Below, in pieces: positions 1 to 11,332 of a stretch of DNA of 64,000 nucleotides. The notes under the pieces were generated by a model. That model searched no databases. It was not told where the DNA came from and was given only the letters and a program-made list of their open reading frames with translations. The position numbers and the translations under genes were made by a program. The stretch covers positions 38,332,595 through 38,396,594 of the forward strand of contig OY759263.1 of assembly GCA_963662155.1 (NCBI GenBank). Reading direction: 5' to 3'. The DNA comes from Lamellibrachia columna. Lineage: Eukaryota; Annelida; Polychaeta; Sabellida; Siboglinidae. The first letter of the stretch is position 1; every line of letters starts with the position of its first letter.

Positions 1-1945
1 ACATACTACTACTGTCACTATTGAAAATATTTTCATTGCGGTGCTTCCACATTGATCCTATGTTGTCATCGCCATGTACACCGTCGACGTTAGCGGTGCT
101 TCCACATTGATCCTATGTTGTCATCGCCATGTACACCGTCGACGTTAGCGGTGCTTCCACATTGATCCTATGTTGTCATCGCCATGTACACCGTCGACGT
201 TAGCGGTGCTTCCACATTGATCCTATGTTGTCATCGCCATGTACACCGTCGACGTTAGCGGTGCTTCCACATTGTTCCTATGTTGTCATCGCCATGTACA
301 CCGTCGACGTTAGCGGTGCTTCCACATTGATCCTATGTTGTCATCGCCATGTACACCGTCGACGTTAGCGGTGCTTCCACATTGTTCCTATGTTGTCATC
401 GCCATGTACACCGTCGACGTTAGCGGTGCTTTCACATTGATCCTATGTTGTCATTGCCATGTACACCGTCGACGTTAGCGGTGCTACCACATTGATCCTA
501 TGTCATCGCCATGTACACCGTCGACGTTAGCGGTGCTTTCACATTGATCCTATGTTGTCATCGCCATGTACACCGTCGACGTTAGCGGTTCTTCCACATT
601 GATCCTATGTTGTCATCGCCATGTACACCGTCGACGTTAGCGGTGCTTCCACATTGATCCTATGTTGTCATCGCCATGTACACCGTCGACGTTAGAAGGA
701 ATTTTAGTTTTGCTGTTTACACGATGCATAATATCTTTCCAGAATTTACGGGGATCTTTTTGACACATCTTTTCAACAATACTATCAGCAATAATAGTTA
801 ATAAATTTGATTCTGGACAATTTCATGGCATTGAACACATCCCCTCGTCTTGGTTTGCCAATCGCTGTCCATATTAAATAGGCATCCTGAGCTGTACTGT
901 GAAACTCCTTCACTTTGTCGTTCCAGCCTGGTACAACAGCGTGTTTAAAATCACACCTACAGTTTGGCATCAATGATTGGCTAGACAGCTTCAACGTACC
1001 CATAATGGCATCATAAAAATCATCGAGATCGCCATGATGGCTACAGTTGTGACAATTAGGGTCACTGCACTTAACACCGGGTGGAACGTTGAATTTACTA
1101 AGTTCTGTTTTTGTGTGCATTCTCTATATACGTCAATTTCGGATGGATGTAATGTATCCCAGTGTATGACTTGTTTAATTTTGTCATTGTTTATGCTACT
1201 AATAACACATTCTGGGGCTATAATCACCGTTGATGCTGAATGACACCCGATAATGATCCGAAACAATACAACCTTAAAGCACATATGCAGTCATTAACAT
1301 CAGAGGTGCATATCCCTAACATGATCTAACCATGAGGTTGTTCCCCAAGCAGAGCTGACATATGTGTATGTGTCTATCGGAATACCATCCTTATCATATA
1401 TAGACAAGGAATATTCATTGCGGAAATCGAGAAAAATATTCCCAAGAGATGATTTCTTAGAAATATCAGTATTAAAGTAACCAATAATTGTTATACATGT
1501 GCTATTAATAGTACCAAAATATACAGCAATTTTAGCCATATAATCATTAAACCTGTCCCGGTTTTCCTCACATGCGTAAGGTAAGTATACATTTAGTAAA
1601 TAATAATCCAATAATACTCCTTATTACCACTGCATATTCTTATACCGCAAAGCCAGTCATAACAATCATCAAGTACAGTGTATAGTAATATATTGATCAA
1701 GAGAGCGTTTCCATAAGATAATTATGTACCCCACCATATGGCCTACCAAATATAATACCATCAGATGAGTCAATTCGTGAAACACCATAACCAACGTGAA
1801 AATTATTAAGAATGTGACAGTCCTGTTTCGTTAGCATAAGCTTCAGGAGCATAAAATAACGCACTCATTTACCAAATTACTTAAAAAGGCATAACACCTT
1901 TAAAATCATTACAATTAAAAGAAGTTATATTAAGTTCCATAATTG
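1..1945 (-). pseudogene. CR1/L2-like LINE ORF2 remnant: endonuclease and EN-RT linker
   Basis: Reading leftward on the - strand, the fragment starts near 1940 with MELNITSFNCNDFKG, the usual opening of an apurinic (APE-type) LINE endonuclease. It continues through GYGVSRIDSSDG and GRPYGGV (about 1850-1720), an IGYFNTDI block matching the GDFN motif (about 1480), and SWLDHV (about 1320). The EN-RT linker follows at 1120-695 (KHAVVPGWNDKVKEFH, KPRRGDVF, then ADSIVEKMCQKDPRKFWKDI). Frameshifts and stops break the frame, so it is dead. The reading runs into the 55-bp array at 694-38 and resumes on its far side (ENIFNSDSSS, 37-1). The reverse transcriptase would lie beyond the left edge of the window. 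The APE-type endonuclease is clear from motifs; the exact clade is inferred. Confidence 0.8.
38..694. repeat. 55-bp minisatellite, 12 copies, derived from LINE ORF2
   Basis: Copies start at 38, 93, 148, 203, 258, 313, 368, 423, 478, 530, 585 and 640. All are 55 bp except the one at 478, which has lost 3 bp (52 bp). Variants are few: attgttcc in the copies at 258 and 368, gctttcac at 423 and 530, ggttctt at 585. On the - strand a unit encodes NVDGVHGDDNIGSMWKHR, which continues the LINE linker reading on both sides. The array is therefore an in-place expansion of LINE coding sequence. The unit is 1 mod 3, and the second copy brings an immediate in-frame TAA. Confidence 0.95.
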
Positions 1946-2507
1946 AGATTAAATAACTCCCTCAGATAGACCCCAGCTGGCCAGTTTTCAGAGTTAAAGA
2001 CGCGTGATTGCAGACTACGCCAATATGGAATGACGCGTAACTGTCATGTTTCGTTTTCAGCTTTACACACTTAGCATCTAGGTTATGCACCGACTTTGAT
2101 ATATAGAGACAGCTCATCGATGGACACAGTTGGATCAAGTCTCGATATAAATACAGACAGGAACCGTCCACCACACTTTAAGTTCATTGTTGCCGCGACT
2201 GCCTTTCCGTGTCCCGATTACCGATTGGACCCTTTCTTGTGATAATTTTTTGCGCTATACCAGGTGGAAGCCATGTTTGCTGTGCTCATTGCCAAGCGCT
2301 TGCCGGGTCGGTTCAGTGAATCGAGCACATGGCTCATGTTGATGTTCGGAACTCGAGTGTTCGTCTGAATGAATAATGAATTGTATAGTCAGTGTTTTCG
2401 TTGATTCAAGCAAACGGTAGTATGATACTACTGATATAATTATAACTATTGCTATAGACACAGTAGTTGTTTTTGTCACTGGACAAGTACAAATGTTTAA
2501 GTTTTCA

Positions 2508-2510
<3 letters not shown>
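1946..2510. other. Non-coding stretch, nothing recognised
   Basis: Between the LINE start and the AT microsatellite I see no conserved reading frame and no repeat that I can pair with another part of the window. Confidence 0.5.
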
Positions 2511-2590
<80 letters not shown>

Positions 2591-2600
2591 TGTGTGTGGG

Positions 2601-2631
<31 letters not shown>

Positions 2632-2643
2632 ACGCGTGCGTGC
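2511..2643. repeat. (AT)n followed by (TG)n/(TGCG)n microsatellite
   Basis: About 77 bp of pure AT dinucleotide run into a short TG block and then TGCG tetranucleotides. Long IYIYIY or THARTHAR reading frames in this interval are repeat translations, not genes. Confidence 0.97.
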
Positions 2644-4414
2644 ATAATACCATGTTAATATTTTTATATGTATATATAATAAAAAATTAAATATGGCCAA
2701 GACTGCGTACAATTACACAAAATCAAATACATTATGCTTCATTTTTCATTTCAATTACACCAGTCCTGTTTCAATTACAATTACAGATGCGTCATATGGA
2801 TCTCCCCACAGAAAGGCACATGTATGCAAAAATAGCACAAACCTTCTGAAGAAGTATGGTGACAATTACAATTAAAATTTTAGAACAGTGTTCTGTTATA
2901 TTTATTTTGGAAATTTTTGGCAAATTTAGGAGAAAACGCCAGTGGGCAGAACTGACTTTCACCTGCAAAATAAATTAAATGAGACAGAACACCATCCTGA
3001 AATGTTAATGCTGTTTACCTAATAAAGGACTATGCACATTAAAAAAGGTGGTCATAGGAATTGTCCCACATTCTCATATTGGGTGCTCAAATTCGTAAAA
3101 TATAGAAAAAGTTAAAGTTTATGGCTGAATTATTCTGAAAGTGTAGCAACTAGAAGACTACTGAATTAATAGGTTATTGCCAGTATACCTGCCAACAGAT
3201 GGTAGCAATTTGGACATTGAACTGTACCACAACAATGAAATGCAGACTGCTAAAATCCTTCTGGCACTTTTTTAAATGTTCTTTTCCATCATATTAGTAA
3301 CTGCAATGGGTGTACCATGTAGGTACTAGGTAGGTTAATAAGGAAGTAATAGATGTACACAGGTTATATTTTATTGTATAAAATATAATAAATGTATTAA
3401 AATAATGCTTTATATCTGTGGTTTTTATCCCATTTATTTGACAAAATAATATGTGTTTATACATTATTTTTTGGCAACAATTTGAATCACTGTTTGTTTT
3501 TTTAGATCCATGAACTTTAGCATATCGGCTATCACAAAATATATATGATTAATAAAATAATTGCTATTTAATTTTAACCCGTTAGAACCCAGTGGCTTTT
3601 TGTGTAAAGTCCCTGGTTCCTGACATGTTGGCAAGAATTTGGACTTTGGGGTGTCCGTTTTTGGGGTATAGCTCTTTTATTATTCAATTGTTATATGTTA
3701 ATTGCAAGTTATATTTATTTTAAAGGGCAGTGGATATTCTTCACATTTGACATGAATATGTTTTTGTATCGATAAAAAAAGTTGTCCAAATCTTGGTAAT
3801 CCCGCTAGCATTTTGATATATGTCATATTCTGTGCAATAACTTTTTTGTTTCTATGCTTCATTTTTTACTGCAACAAGTTGTGTTTATTTGAAAGGTAAT
3901 TGAATTGCCTACAGATTGGTAAAAAAAATTTGTTTTATATATGTGATGCATATGCTAGTATACAATGGAAGCTTAGTTGACAAATTTACGAAGCAGAAAT
4001 TAAGTATGGTGTCTACTTTTATAATGCATGTCATGTTGCAGTGCTGCAATTTATATGATTGTAAAAGACTTGGTAGAGAAAAACTCTTGGGGCACATTAT
4101 TTATACCTCGGACATATAATTGACTGTTGTGTAACTTTTTTACTATGCAACTTAGTTTTATTATAAAGATCAGTAAAAAAACCTACATAATGATACCAAA
4201 TATCTCACATTCTGATGGCTAGAATTAGGGCTACTGAAAAACCAAAGACATATAGTTTTGACACTTCCTTACAAGAAGGATTGTGTATGGCAACAGATAA
4301 TTTCATGCATGAATAAGTAGGAAATGTGGGATATGTTAGTATACTCTAAAAAATAATAAAACAAACAATTATGAATAACTTTTTTTGGAAATGTACTTTG
4401 ATCACTCAACGAGA
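2644..4414. other. A+T-rich non-coding stretch with an AATTAC-rich patch
   Basis: No credible gene is visible. At 2710-2875 there are scattered copies of caattac/aattac (for example ttacaattacag and gacaattacaatt), resembling a denser patch at 54270-54640. At 3574 there is TTAACCCGTTAGAACCC, which looks like a piggyBac-type end, but no partner was found. Confidence 0.4.
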
Positions 4415-6614
4415 TCACCCAACTCTACAGTTGGAACTTCCAGCGGCCACATCAGTCCTGGAATTTACTAAAGCAAACTCCAGCCTTGCATAGGTACACT
4501 CGGCATGTCGAACACCCAAAGGTCGACTCGACGTAGCGGCCACCTGCCGTCTTTTGTTTCTCGAGAGTACGTAGCACGCACGCTTGTGGCCAGCGAACTT
4601 CACAAGCGGGTGACCATCGATGAGTGACCATCGATCGTCCGCAACAACATGGTCGACCACGAGGTTGTTTTTGGCTGGCTGAACGCGATGTGACTGGAAC
4701 ACATGTTCGTCACACATATCATGTATGAGCTGTAGCTTGAAAGTCTTCAGACCAAAGAGTCAGGCGGTGACAGGCAGAGGTCGGTTTGCAAAAATTCTAG
4801 AGGAGGAGTCCCCAGAACAGATACTTCCACCAACGTCGAAAAGCACGCCCAACACCGTGGTACGCGCGCAGCCGGTCTACGCCACACATGTGCTGGTTGT
4901 AGTTAAGAATGCAGATCGGCACCGACACATTGACGAGTTGTCGGTTGCATCTTGTTGGCCACACAATGTTCTCCCCAGGATCACCTGTCGCGACCATGTG
5001 AACATCTCGCTTGTCGTGTCATTTCAAGAGCATGACGCCGTCATCATTTGTCCACTTGACCGATTCACTCTGCTGAAGACGGACGCCAGCCAGCGTCTTC
5101 GGGAACTCTCGCCTCGTTGCACGTGTCCCCAGGTACCCCAGGTCAAGGTTCATAGCGTTGTCATCTGATGATCCTGTGTATACAGAGAAGGCTAGGCAGT
5201 ATAGCCGGTGTGCGAATCGCACAGGCACCACACATTCACACCCCACTTGACAGGTTTATTTGGCATATACTGCTTCCACGCCAACCTCCCGTCAAAGCGA
5301 ATCATCTTGTCGTCGACAGAAAGGTCTCGACCTGACGCGAGGCAGTTGCCAAAGTTCTGTTCACACAGAGTGATGAGTGGACGCACCTTCGCCAGCGTGT
5401 CAGATGCATCTTCATCAGCTGCCAGCGAGCAGTGGAAATACTGGCACATCTCATAGCGCCGTCGAGACATCACACTAAAGATGTACGTGTTGTGGAGGAT
5501 TGGTTCCTCCGACCAGTAATCTTTGTACTCGGGGAAGTCGCTGAGCCATAGCCATAGCGACGTTTATTCCCACGAACACCTTCTCATCTTCAGCTATTTC
5601 TGGCTACCAGTGGGGGTCAGATGTTGCATGCATGTCTGCTGTTGGTTGCTGCGGCGGACGTTTCACAGCTTCGTTCACTTTCATAGCTGCCGCCAAGTTC
5701 ACGAAGAAGTCCCCACCGAACATCTGACAGAAGAATTCGATGGGGCTCTAACACCAAAGCAGTTGCGTTGGGGCGTCCACGTCTTCCAACACGACCACGC
5801 AACACGCCACAGTAACCAGGACGAGCACGTCCAACGCCACGAGCACGTGCTGGACCACGAGCACGAGCTGCGTCACAAGCACGAGCTGCATCACGAGCAT
5901 GTCCTCATCGACCTGAGCCACTGCTGGAGTCGGTGTCTGATGATGGTGGTTCGTCATCGGTCATCGTCGTGGTTCATCGTCGGAATCACTGCATTGGTGA
6001 AAACATGCTGAAAACATTTTAGCAACAGGTAAAACAGCAGGATGTTGGTCCTTATTGATACTATACATAACAGTACCTAAACACGGTAGGCTGCACAACA
6101 ATACAAGCAGGAGGTGTAAACCCTTAGGCTTAGATAGATACGTATAGGAATTAAAATGTTTGCATATACAGGCATTAGTAGCAAAACATATTTATTAGTA
6201 TTATAATAAAGTGTATTACATAACATAATCTTGAATACATCTAACAATACCAGACAAAATGGGCTGCAAAAAGTACATATAAAGCCATTTATAAATGTAG
6301 ACATAGGCATAGCCCACGGCTGGCTTCATTGCTCTGCGCCTGGGATGTGTCTGGACAGCGTCTGTCAAACCGACAATAGAACAGTTCTTAAATTGACAAC
6401 ATTCACAAATCTCCACAATAAACAATCATACTATATCCTAATCGATATATAGTGACTTCGTGCAAAAATAAAAAGGACTATACTTGATTCGCAGCGTAGT
6501 GACCTACATCTTTACAAAATGCCAGAAAGGGGGCGTGCACTTCGAAGTCGCTATTATCACAAACACGCTGGCAAACTTGTTTTGCAGTCAAACGACTCGG
6601 ACCAGTAGACGCCA
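4415..6614 (-). pseudogene. Degenerate piggyBac-like transposase
   Basis: Read leftward: a short first segment MASTGPSRLTAKQVCQRVC begins near 6614. An acidic stretch (DDEPPSSDTDSSSGSG, about 5960) and an Arg/Gly-rich tract (5930-5780) come next. The transposase core follows: FVGINVAMAMAQ (about 5560), YKDYWSEEPILHNTYIFS then MSRRRYEMCQYFHCS (5530-5430), LSVDDKMIRFDGRLAWKQY and KPVKWGVNVWCLCD (5330-5210), TNDDGVMLLK (5050), and ILNYNQHMCGVDRL (about 4900-4860). These match the piggyBac DDE domain in order, including the YNxxMxGVD signature. A C-terminal Cys/His region probably occupies 4717-4415. Frameshifts (for example near 5520 and 5220) and an in-frame stop near 5016 show it is inactive. 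An intron between about 6470 and 6010 is likely but not proven. Confidence 0.85.
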
Positions 6615-7021
6615 TTTTTAAAATTCGAAAACTAAGGCAGCTCAAAATACGCAAATAACTCCGAAAAATCGAATTCGGGGTTGCGATTTGACGTCATGAA
6701 TATATTAAAAGCACGTGGCGGTTTTTTGTAGGGCAGAAAGACGCTCGCCATACGCCCTATACTTAGAGCGGTGCTGCTGTTGGCGCTCATTTTTACGGTG
6801 TAATTCGATTGTCGCATTCAATTTGCATCAGAATGCCCTCAAATTGTTAACGTAGATGCACAATTCACTGGTCCAAAATGTGTACTGTGAAACGAAAAAT
6901 GTGTGCCGCTTGCGAATGAGAAAATTGGAAATGTTCTATATCGATCTGCAGGCTACCATATTTTGTTCAGCCTGGTATCTCGGCTGGCTACCGATAATTT
7001 TGAAGTTATTTATAGCATATA

Positions 7022-7056
<35 letters not shown>

Positions 7057-8665
7057 CTGCGTGATAGGCGAACATGCTATCGCTGAGCCATTAAATTTCA
7101 CCCGATTACGTTATCGTTTAGGTGTATATTCATATTAGTCTTGCAGCCGCTAGAAATGCTACAGTACGTAGATTAGCGTAGACGGCGAGGATTGCCGATG
7201 ATGTCAAGTTATGGGCTTCATAAAGATGTGTGCGACAAACGATGGCGCTACAGCGCGGAGCCTGGATAATCGAAGCAATTTCGGTGTGCGTGACGGCTCT
7301 GCGTTGCGTTGATTCTCAAACACATTTCGATTACGTACAAAAGTTGAATGGGAATTAACGTAAATTGAACAATTGATAGTCTTTTCATTTATATAAGTAT
7401 TAGTGCTACAAGAAATATATTATTTAGCCTTTTATGCCATCTAGAAATGTAGGAAAGTCCACTTTTTGTGAATGAGTTCACACATTTTAAGTTTTATCTA
7501 TTTCGACAGTTATGCCCAATGATTAATGATTGAATTATAGCTAGACGATTGTATATAATTTAATGCATGTGCATATATTTATTTATTTGTATTTAAAAAC
7601 AATGTTGACATGTACTTTGCACGACACATGCGTATGCCGGATATTTTGTATGGTTTATTCTTAAATTTTACGTGTACTTTTAATGCGTGACATGTGTTTA
7701 CATTTATGACTACTGACATGTTATGTATATTTTACTTGTGATTTTCATATGAAATAGTTCAACATTCTAAATTTTTACTATACTTCTGCCTCTGGCTCTA
7801 GGCATATAGTTGACCATTAGTATAAGTGTGTGTATGTGTGTACGTGCATGTGTGCGTGCGTGCATGCGTGCGTGCAAGCGAACGAACTAGCGTGCGTGCG
7901 CTGCATTTATTAAAATGAAATGGGTCAAGTTAACAAGTTTTATTTGTAAAATAAAATATAAATAAATACTATTTAACTATAAATGTGTTACATTAGTATG
8001 TATTCAATATTTATAAAATGGAGTTTAGTGGATACTGAATATTGACACGATTTTTTGTGCATTTATAAAAAACTAAAAATAGCCATTTTTAATAATCAAC
8101 ATTTGGATTAATAAATGAAAAATTCCTTTGCCGAGAGTTCCCTAGATGAGTGTCATTTAACAATGAAGTTGTTATATTCTACTGCCAGTTCAGAAATTGT
8201 TTGAAGAAAAGTAAGTTTGTGGGGTAGAAAACAATAAACAGTGACATACGAAATCTGTGATTTATCAACAACAGTTTCGAATGAACCCCGTTTTGAACCA
8301 GAAGTACCAAAAAAATATTTTATTTTTAGCCTGAAACTCACTTGTTATTATGTGTACTTTTAGTTATATAGTGTAGTTTAACAATACAATGTGCTACATT
8401 GTACTTACAACATGAATCATGTTGGAGAAGAGTGGCTAATATGCTGATTTTATGCTATAAAATAGACCAATTCCATAAAAAAAAATCACAGTTAAAGCCT
8501 CCTAATTCAATGCCCAAACGTTGTCATGTCACATTCACTACGAATTTTGCAAGACAAATATTTTTAGTTCAAATCAACAGCCTATTCACATTTACTGATT
8601 CCATGTAGTAAATTAGTTGGTTTCAGAACAAATGTGTACCGCGCCATCTTGGATTGTGCAATACC
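6615..8665. other. Non-coding stretch with two short microsatellites
   Basis: No gene is supported. It holds an (ACGC)n tract at 7021-7056 and a mixed GTGT/GTGC tract at about 7826-7900. The sequence between is A+T-rich and unrecognised. Confidence 0.5.
7021..7056. repeat. (ACGC)n microsatellite
   Basis: Nine uninterrupted ACGC units are visible. Confidence 0.95.
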
Positions 8666-8667
8666 AG

Positions 8668-9545
8668 ATCCTAAGACTGATAGATGGATAGATGTTTATT
8701 CACTCTAACCATGTACTGTAGTACATAGAGGATCACAATTTAACAAATACATATTTAAAACATGTATTATACAAAATATAGATATTTACAAGTTGGATAG
8801 TAATTAAAATAAATAAATAAAAAACAGCTTTCTACTATGTTAATTATGAACAAAACATGTTTACACGTGTTCTTGAATAACATACACTAGGTGGAACATA
8901 GAACATATAGTTTTAAGCCATGCACAATGAATTTGTTAGATTGTCAGTTGTGTCCGGATCATTGTTCTGTAGCGTTTGTGCAAAATTAGGTTCATTAGGA
9001 TTAATTCTATTGCTCATCATCTATTACAGCTTTATCACTAATTTTACAAAGTCTCTTATTTCCAGAGATATTAAAGTTTCTTCGGTTATTAACAGGCAAT
9101 TTGTATGTCCCTATTCTAAATTTAAATAATGCTTTTTTAAGTGTTCGGGAAGAGTTTTGGTATACCTTTCTTTTCCATGTGAACGTTTTTAAATAGTTTA
9201 TACGTCGCATCACTATCATTAATATCATTTATTATTCTACTGTGCCAAAGTTGTTTAAATTGATCACGTTCATATTTGTATACAATCTTTTGTATATAAT
9301 CTTTTTATTTTATTTTATAATCATGTGTTAATATATAATTAATGCAATTTCAAAATACTTTGAAAACATTTACTAACACATTTAATCCAAGGTGATGAGT
9401 GCACATTTTTACAGTGAAGGTTATATAAGATTGCATACATTGCATACATGACCTTATTATTAAGTTTATCCTCACTACTTTTCAATATTCTCGTCCAATA
9501 ACAGACTATTCTCCGTTTTATAATGATTGATAGTGGGTAGCATTC
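8668..9545 (-). pseudogene. 3' end of a CR1/L2-like LINE (ORF2 C-terminus and 3' UTR)
   Basis: The - strand gives fragments of the domain that follows LINE reverse transcriptases: KRRIVCYWTRILKSSEDKL near 9520, SSPWIKCVSKCF near 9390, a YKYERDQFKQLWHSRIIND block near 9270, and ALFKFRIGTYKLPVNNRRN with NKRLC near 9120-9050. The 3' end (8750-8668) reads as a short tail with AATAAACATC before a gatggatagat repeat. Frameshifts are present. The element is 5'-truncated at about 9545, just upstream of the PSMA2 promoter. Family assignment rests on motif pattern only. Confidence 0.65.
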
Positions 9546-9677
9546 TAAGCGTAGTATGCGGAGCGCCTCTATGGAACGATCCGGGAACCAGATTATTTGC
9601 CGCCTGGCTTGTAGCCAGTTTCCTCTTTTGCACCCGGCATAGATTCTTATTCTAACCGGAAATAAGCAAGAAAAATC
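9546..9677 (+). promoter_or_regulatory. Probable PSMA2 core promoter and 5' UTR
   Basis: This interval lies between a dead LINE and the PSMA2 ATG and is richer in G+C than its surroundings. It carries ACCGGAAAT at 9655-9663, a good match to the ETS core CCGGAA often seen in promoters of housekeeping genes, only 15 bp before the ATG. No TATA box is obvious. Promoter identity is inferred from position; the transcription start is not visible in the sequence. Confidence 0.45.
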
Positions 9678-9715
9678 ATGTCTGAGAGATATAGCTTTTC
9701 ATTGACCACTTTCAG
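9678..9715 (+). CDS. PSMA2: PSMA2 coding exon 1
   Basis: ATG TCT GAG AGA begins [12 protein letters not shown]; the exon ends with AG before the donor gtaat (phase 2), and the split codon becomes Ser in FSPSG. The start is fixed by the family N-terminus, which begins two or three residues before YSFSLTTF. Confidence 0.93.
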
Positions 9716-11296
9716 GTAATATGCCAACGTATTTAATAACATATTGGTAACACTATGCTAGGTTACGCTAGGTTACGGTATGAGAAATGTGTTTGTTTTG
9801 GACAGTTGTGCTAACTCATGGCCTGGGCGATAATACATGTCAAATTTGATTTGCAGCAGTCGCAAGTTATACAGTTGCATGTTGTAAGGGCCTGCCTTCG
9901 CGAGTGAGCATTTACTTTTGGGTAATCATGAATTAGATTGGCTGGCCTAAGTTATTTACTCCGCTGAACGACATTCTTACCTCATTTATTCTACTTGTTT
10001 TATGCCGATGCATTAATTCGGACACGGGCAACTGAATCAGCTTGAGCCCCTGTAACTAATATATATTAGTGCCCTTCGCGGGCCTAGAATTTTATCCCAA
10101 GCCCGGCCCGCAATTAGCAGTTAGAGTCCAGGCCCGCAATAATTTTTCAAGCCCGGCCCAGGCCCGCAAACTAGAATTTAGGCCCGACCCAGACCGTGAA
10201 TGTTTGGCCCAGGCCCGGCCCGCAAGTTCCAGGCCCGGCCCATACCCGCAGGCCAAAGATGGGTAAGCCCGCGGCCTGCAAGCCCATGGCCCGCTAAGTT
10301 TAGAGAAGATAAACCTATAATCTTATAACAAAGACGAAAAACAAATAAACTGTAAAACAGACTTATTGTTTTATTAAATAAAAAAACACATATATATATA
10401 TATATATATGCTGAAGGTCCATAGTGTGCTGGATGAGTTCTAAAAATCCAGCACCACCAACTTCTTCAAACTTTCGAATATCCTGAAGAAAAATAAAGAA
10501 AAACTTCTTAGTGTCATTACTATTGAATATGATAACATTTGTTATATTTGGCTTTAATGTATTGGCTTATGCTGTTTATCTAACCCTGACTTAACCCATA
10601 TGCAAGCCATAACCCCAATTTATATTGTTAATTGAATTAGCTCAACTAAGTTAACATAATTTAATATGATATTTCAATTAAATGTTACCCACTGGCACTG
10701 ACACCCAGTGGCATTTCCAGCAGGCCTGCAGTCACTAGCCTGAGACAAACAGGTTCAGACATGTGTGAATTAGTACAAGTGTGAATGAATTAGGACTGGG
10801 GAGAAATACCAATTACCAACTGGGTTGGGTAGTGGCATAGGGGCACTTGGCAGTGGGCAGGTCATTCAGGTGGGCAATGTTTGGAGGGAAGACCTAGACA
10901 ATAGAATGTCCACTGGTAGGGTCAAAGGGTGATAAGTTGATGGTTAATCATGGCTTGATTGCCTATGCAAATATTTCTAAAGTAAACATTTGGGGCTGGC
11001 TATTTCCAGCCAAGTGAACTTATGGGACCATTAGATTCCATGCAAGGTCTCAATTTGCAACTATATAATACTAAAGAAATAATTTTAAGCATTCATTAAC
11101 CGGAATTACAATTTATATATGAATATTTTTATTATGTCCCGGCCCGTTCACACTAGGCCCAGGCCTGGCCCAAGCCTGTTGTGTTTAAATTGTTTCCAGG
11201 CCCGGCCTGGGCCCGCAGTATGTAGGCCCGGCCCGACCCGCAAAATTATGTAGAGGCGGGCTGGGCTTGGACCCAAAGCCCGGTCCGCGCAGGGCA

Positions 11297-11332
<36 letters not shown>

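Noticed and set aside
38..694. CRISPR-like array
   Set aside because: Units are contiguous with no unique spacers, the unit is LINE coding sequence, and the genome is animal.
2255..2712. Open frames rich in YIYIYI and THARTHAR around 2.5 kb
   Set aside because: They translate the AT and TGCG microsatellite; no unique protein sequence of note.
5523..6011. 162-aa + strand frame with HEHVLDHEHELRHKHELHHEH
   Set aside because: It is the antisense shadow of the Arg/Gly-rich part of the piggyBac pseudogene.
3574..6850. TTAA-flanked piggyBac element ends at 3574 and 6847
   Set aside because: The sequences inside the two TTAA sites do not form an inverted repeat, so the true ends remain unknown.
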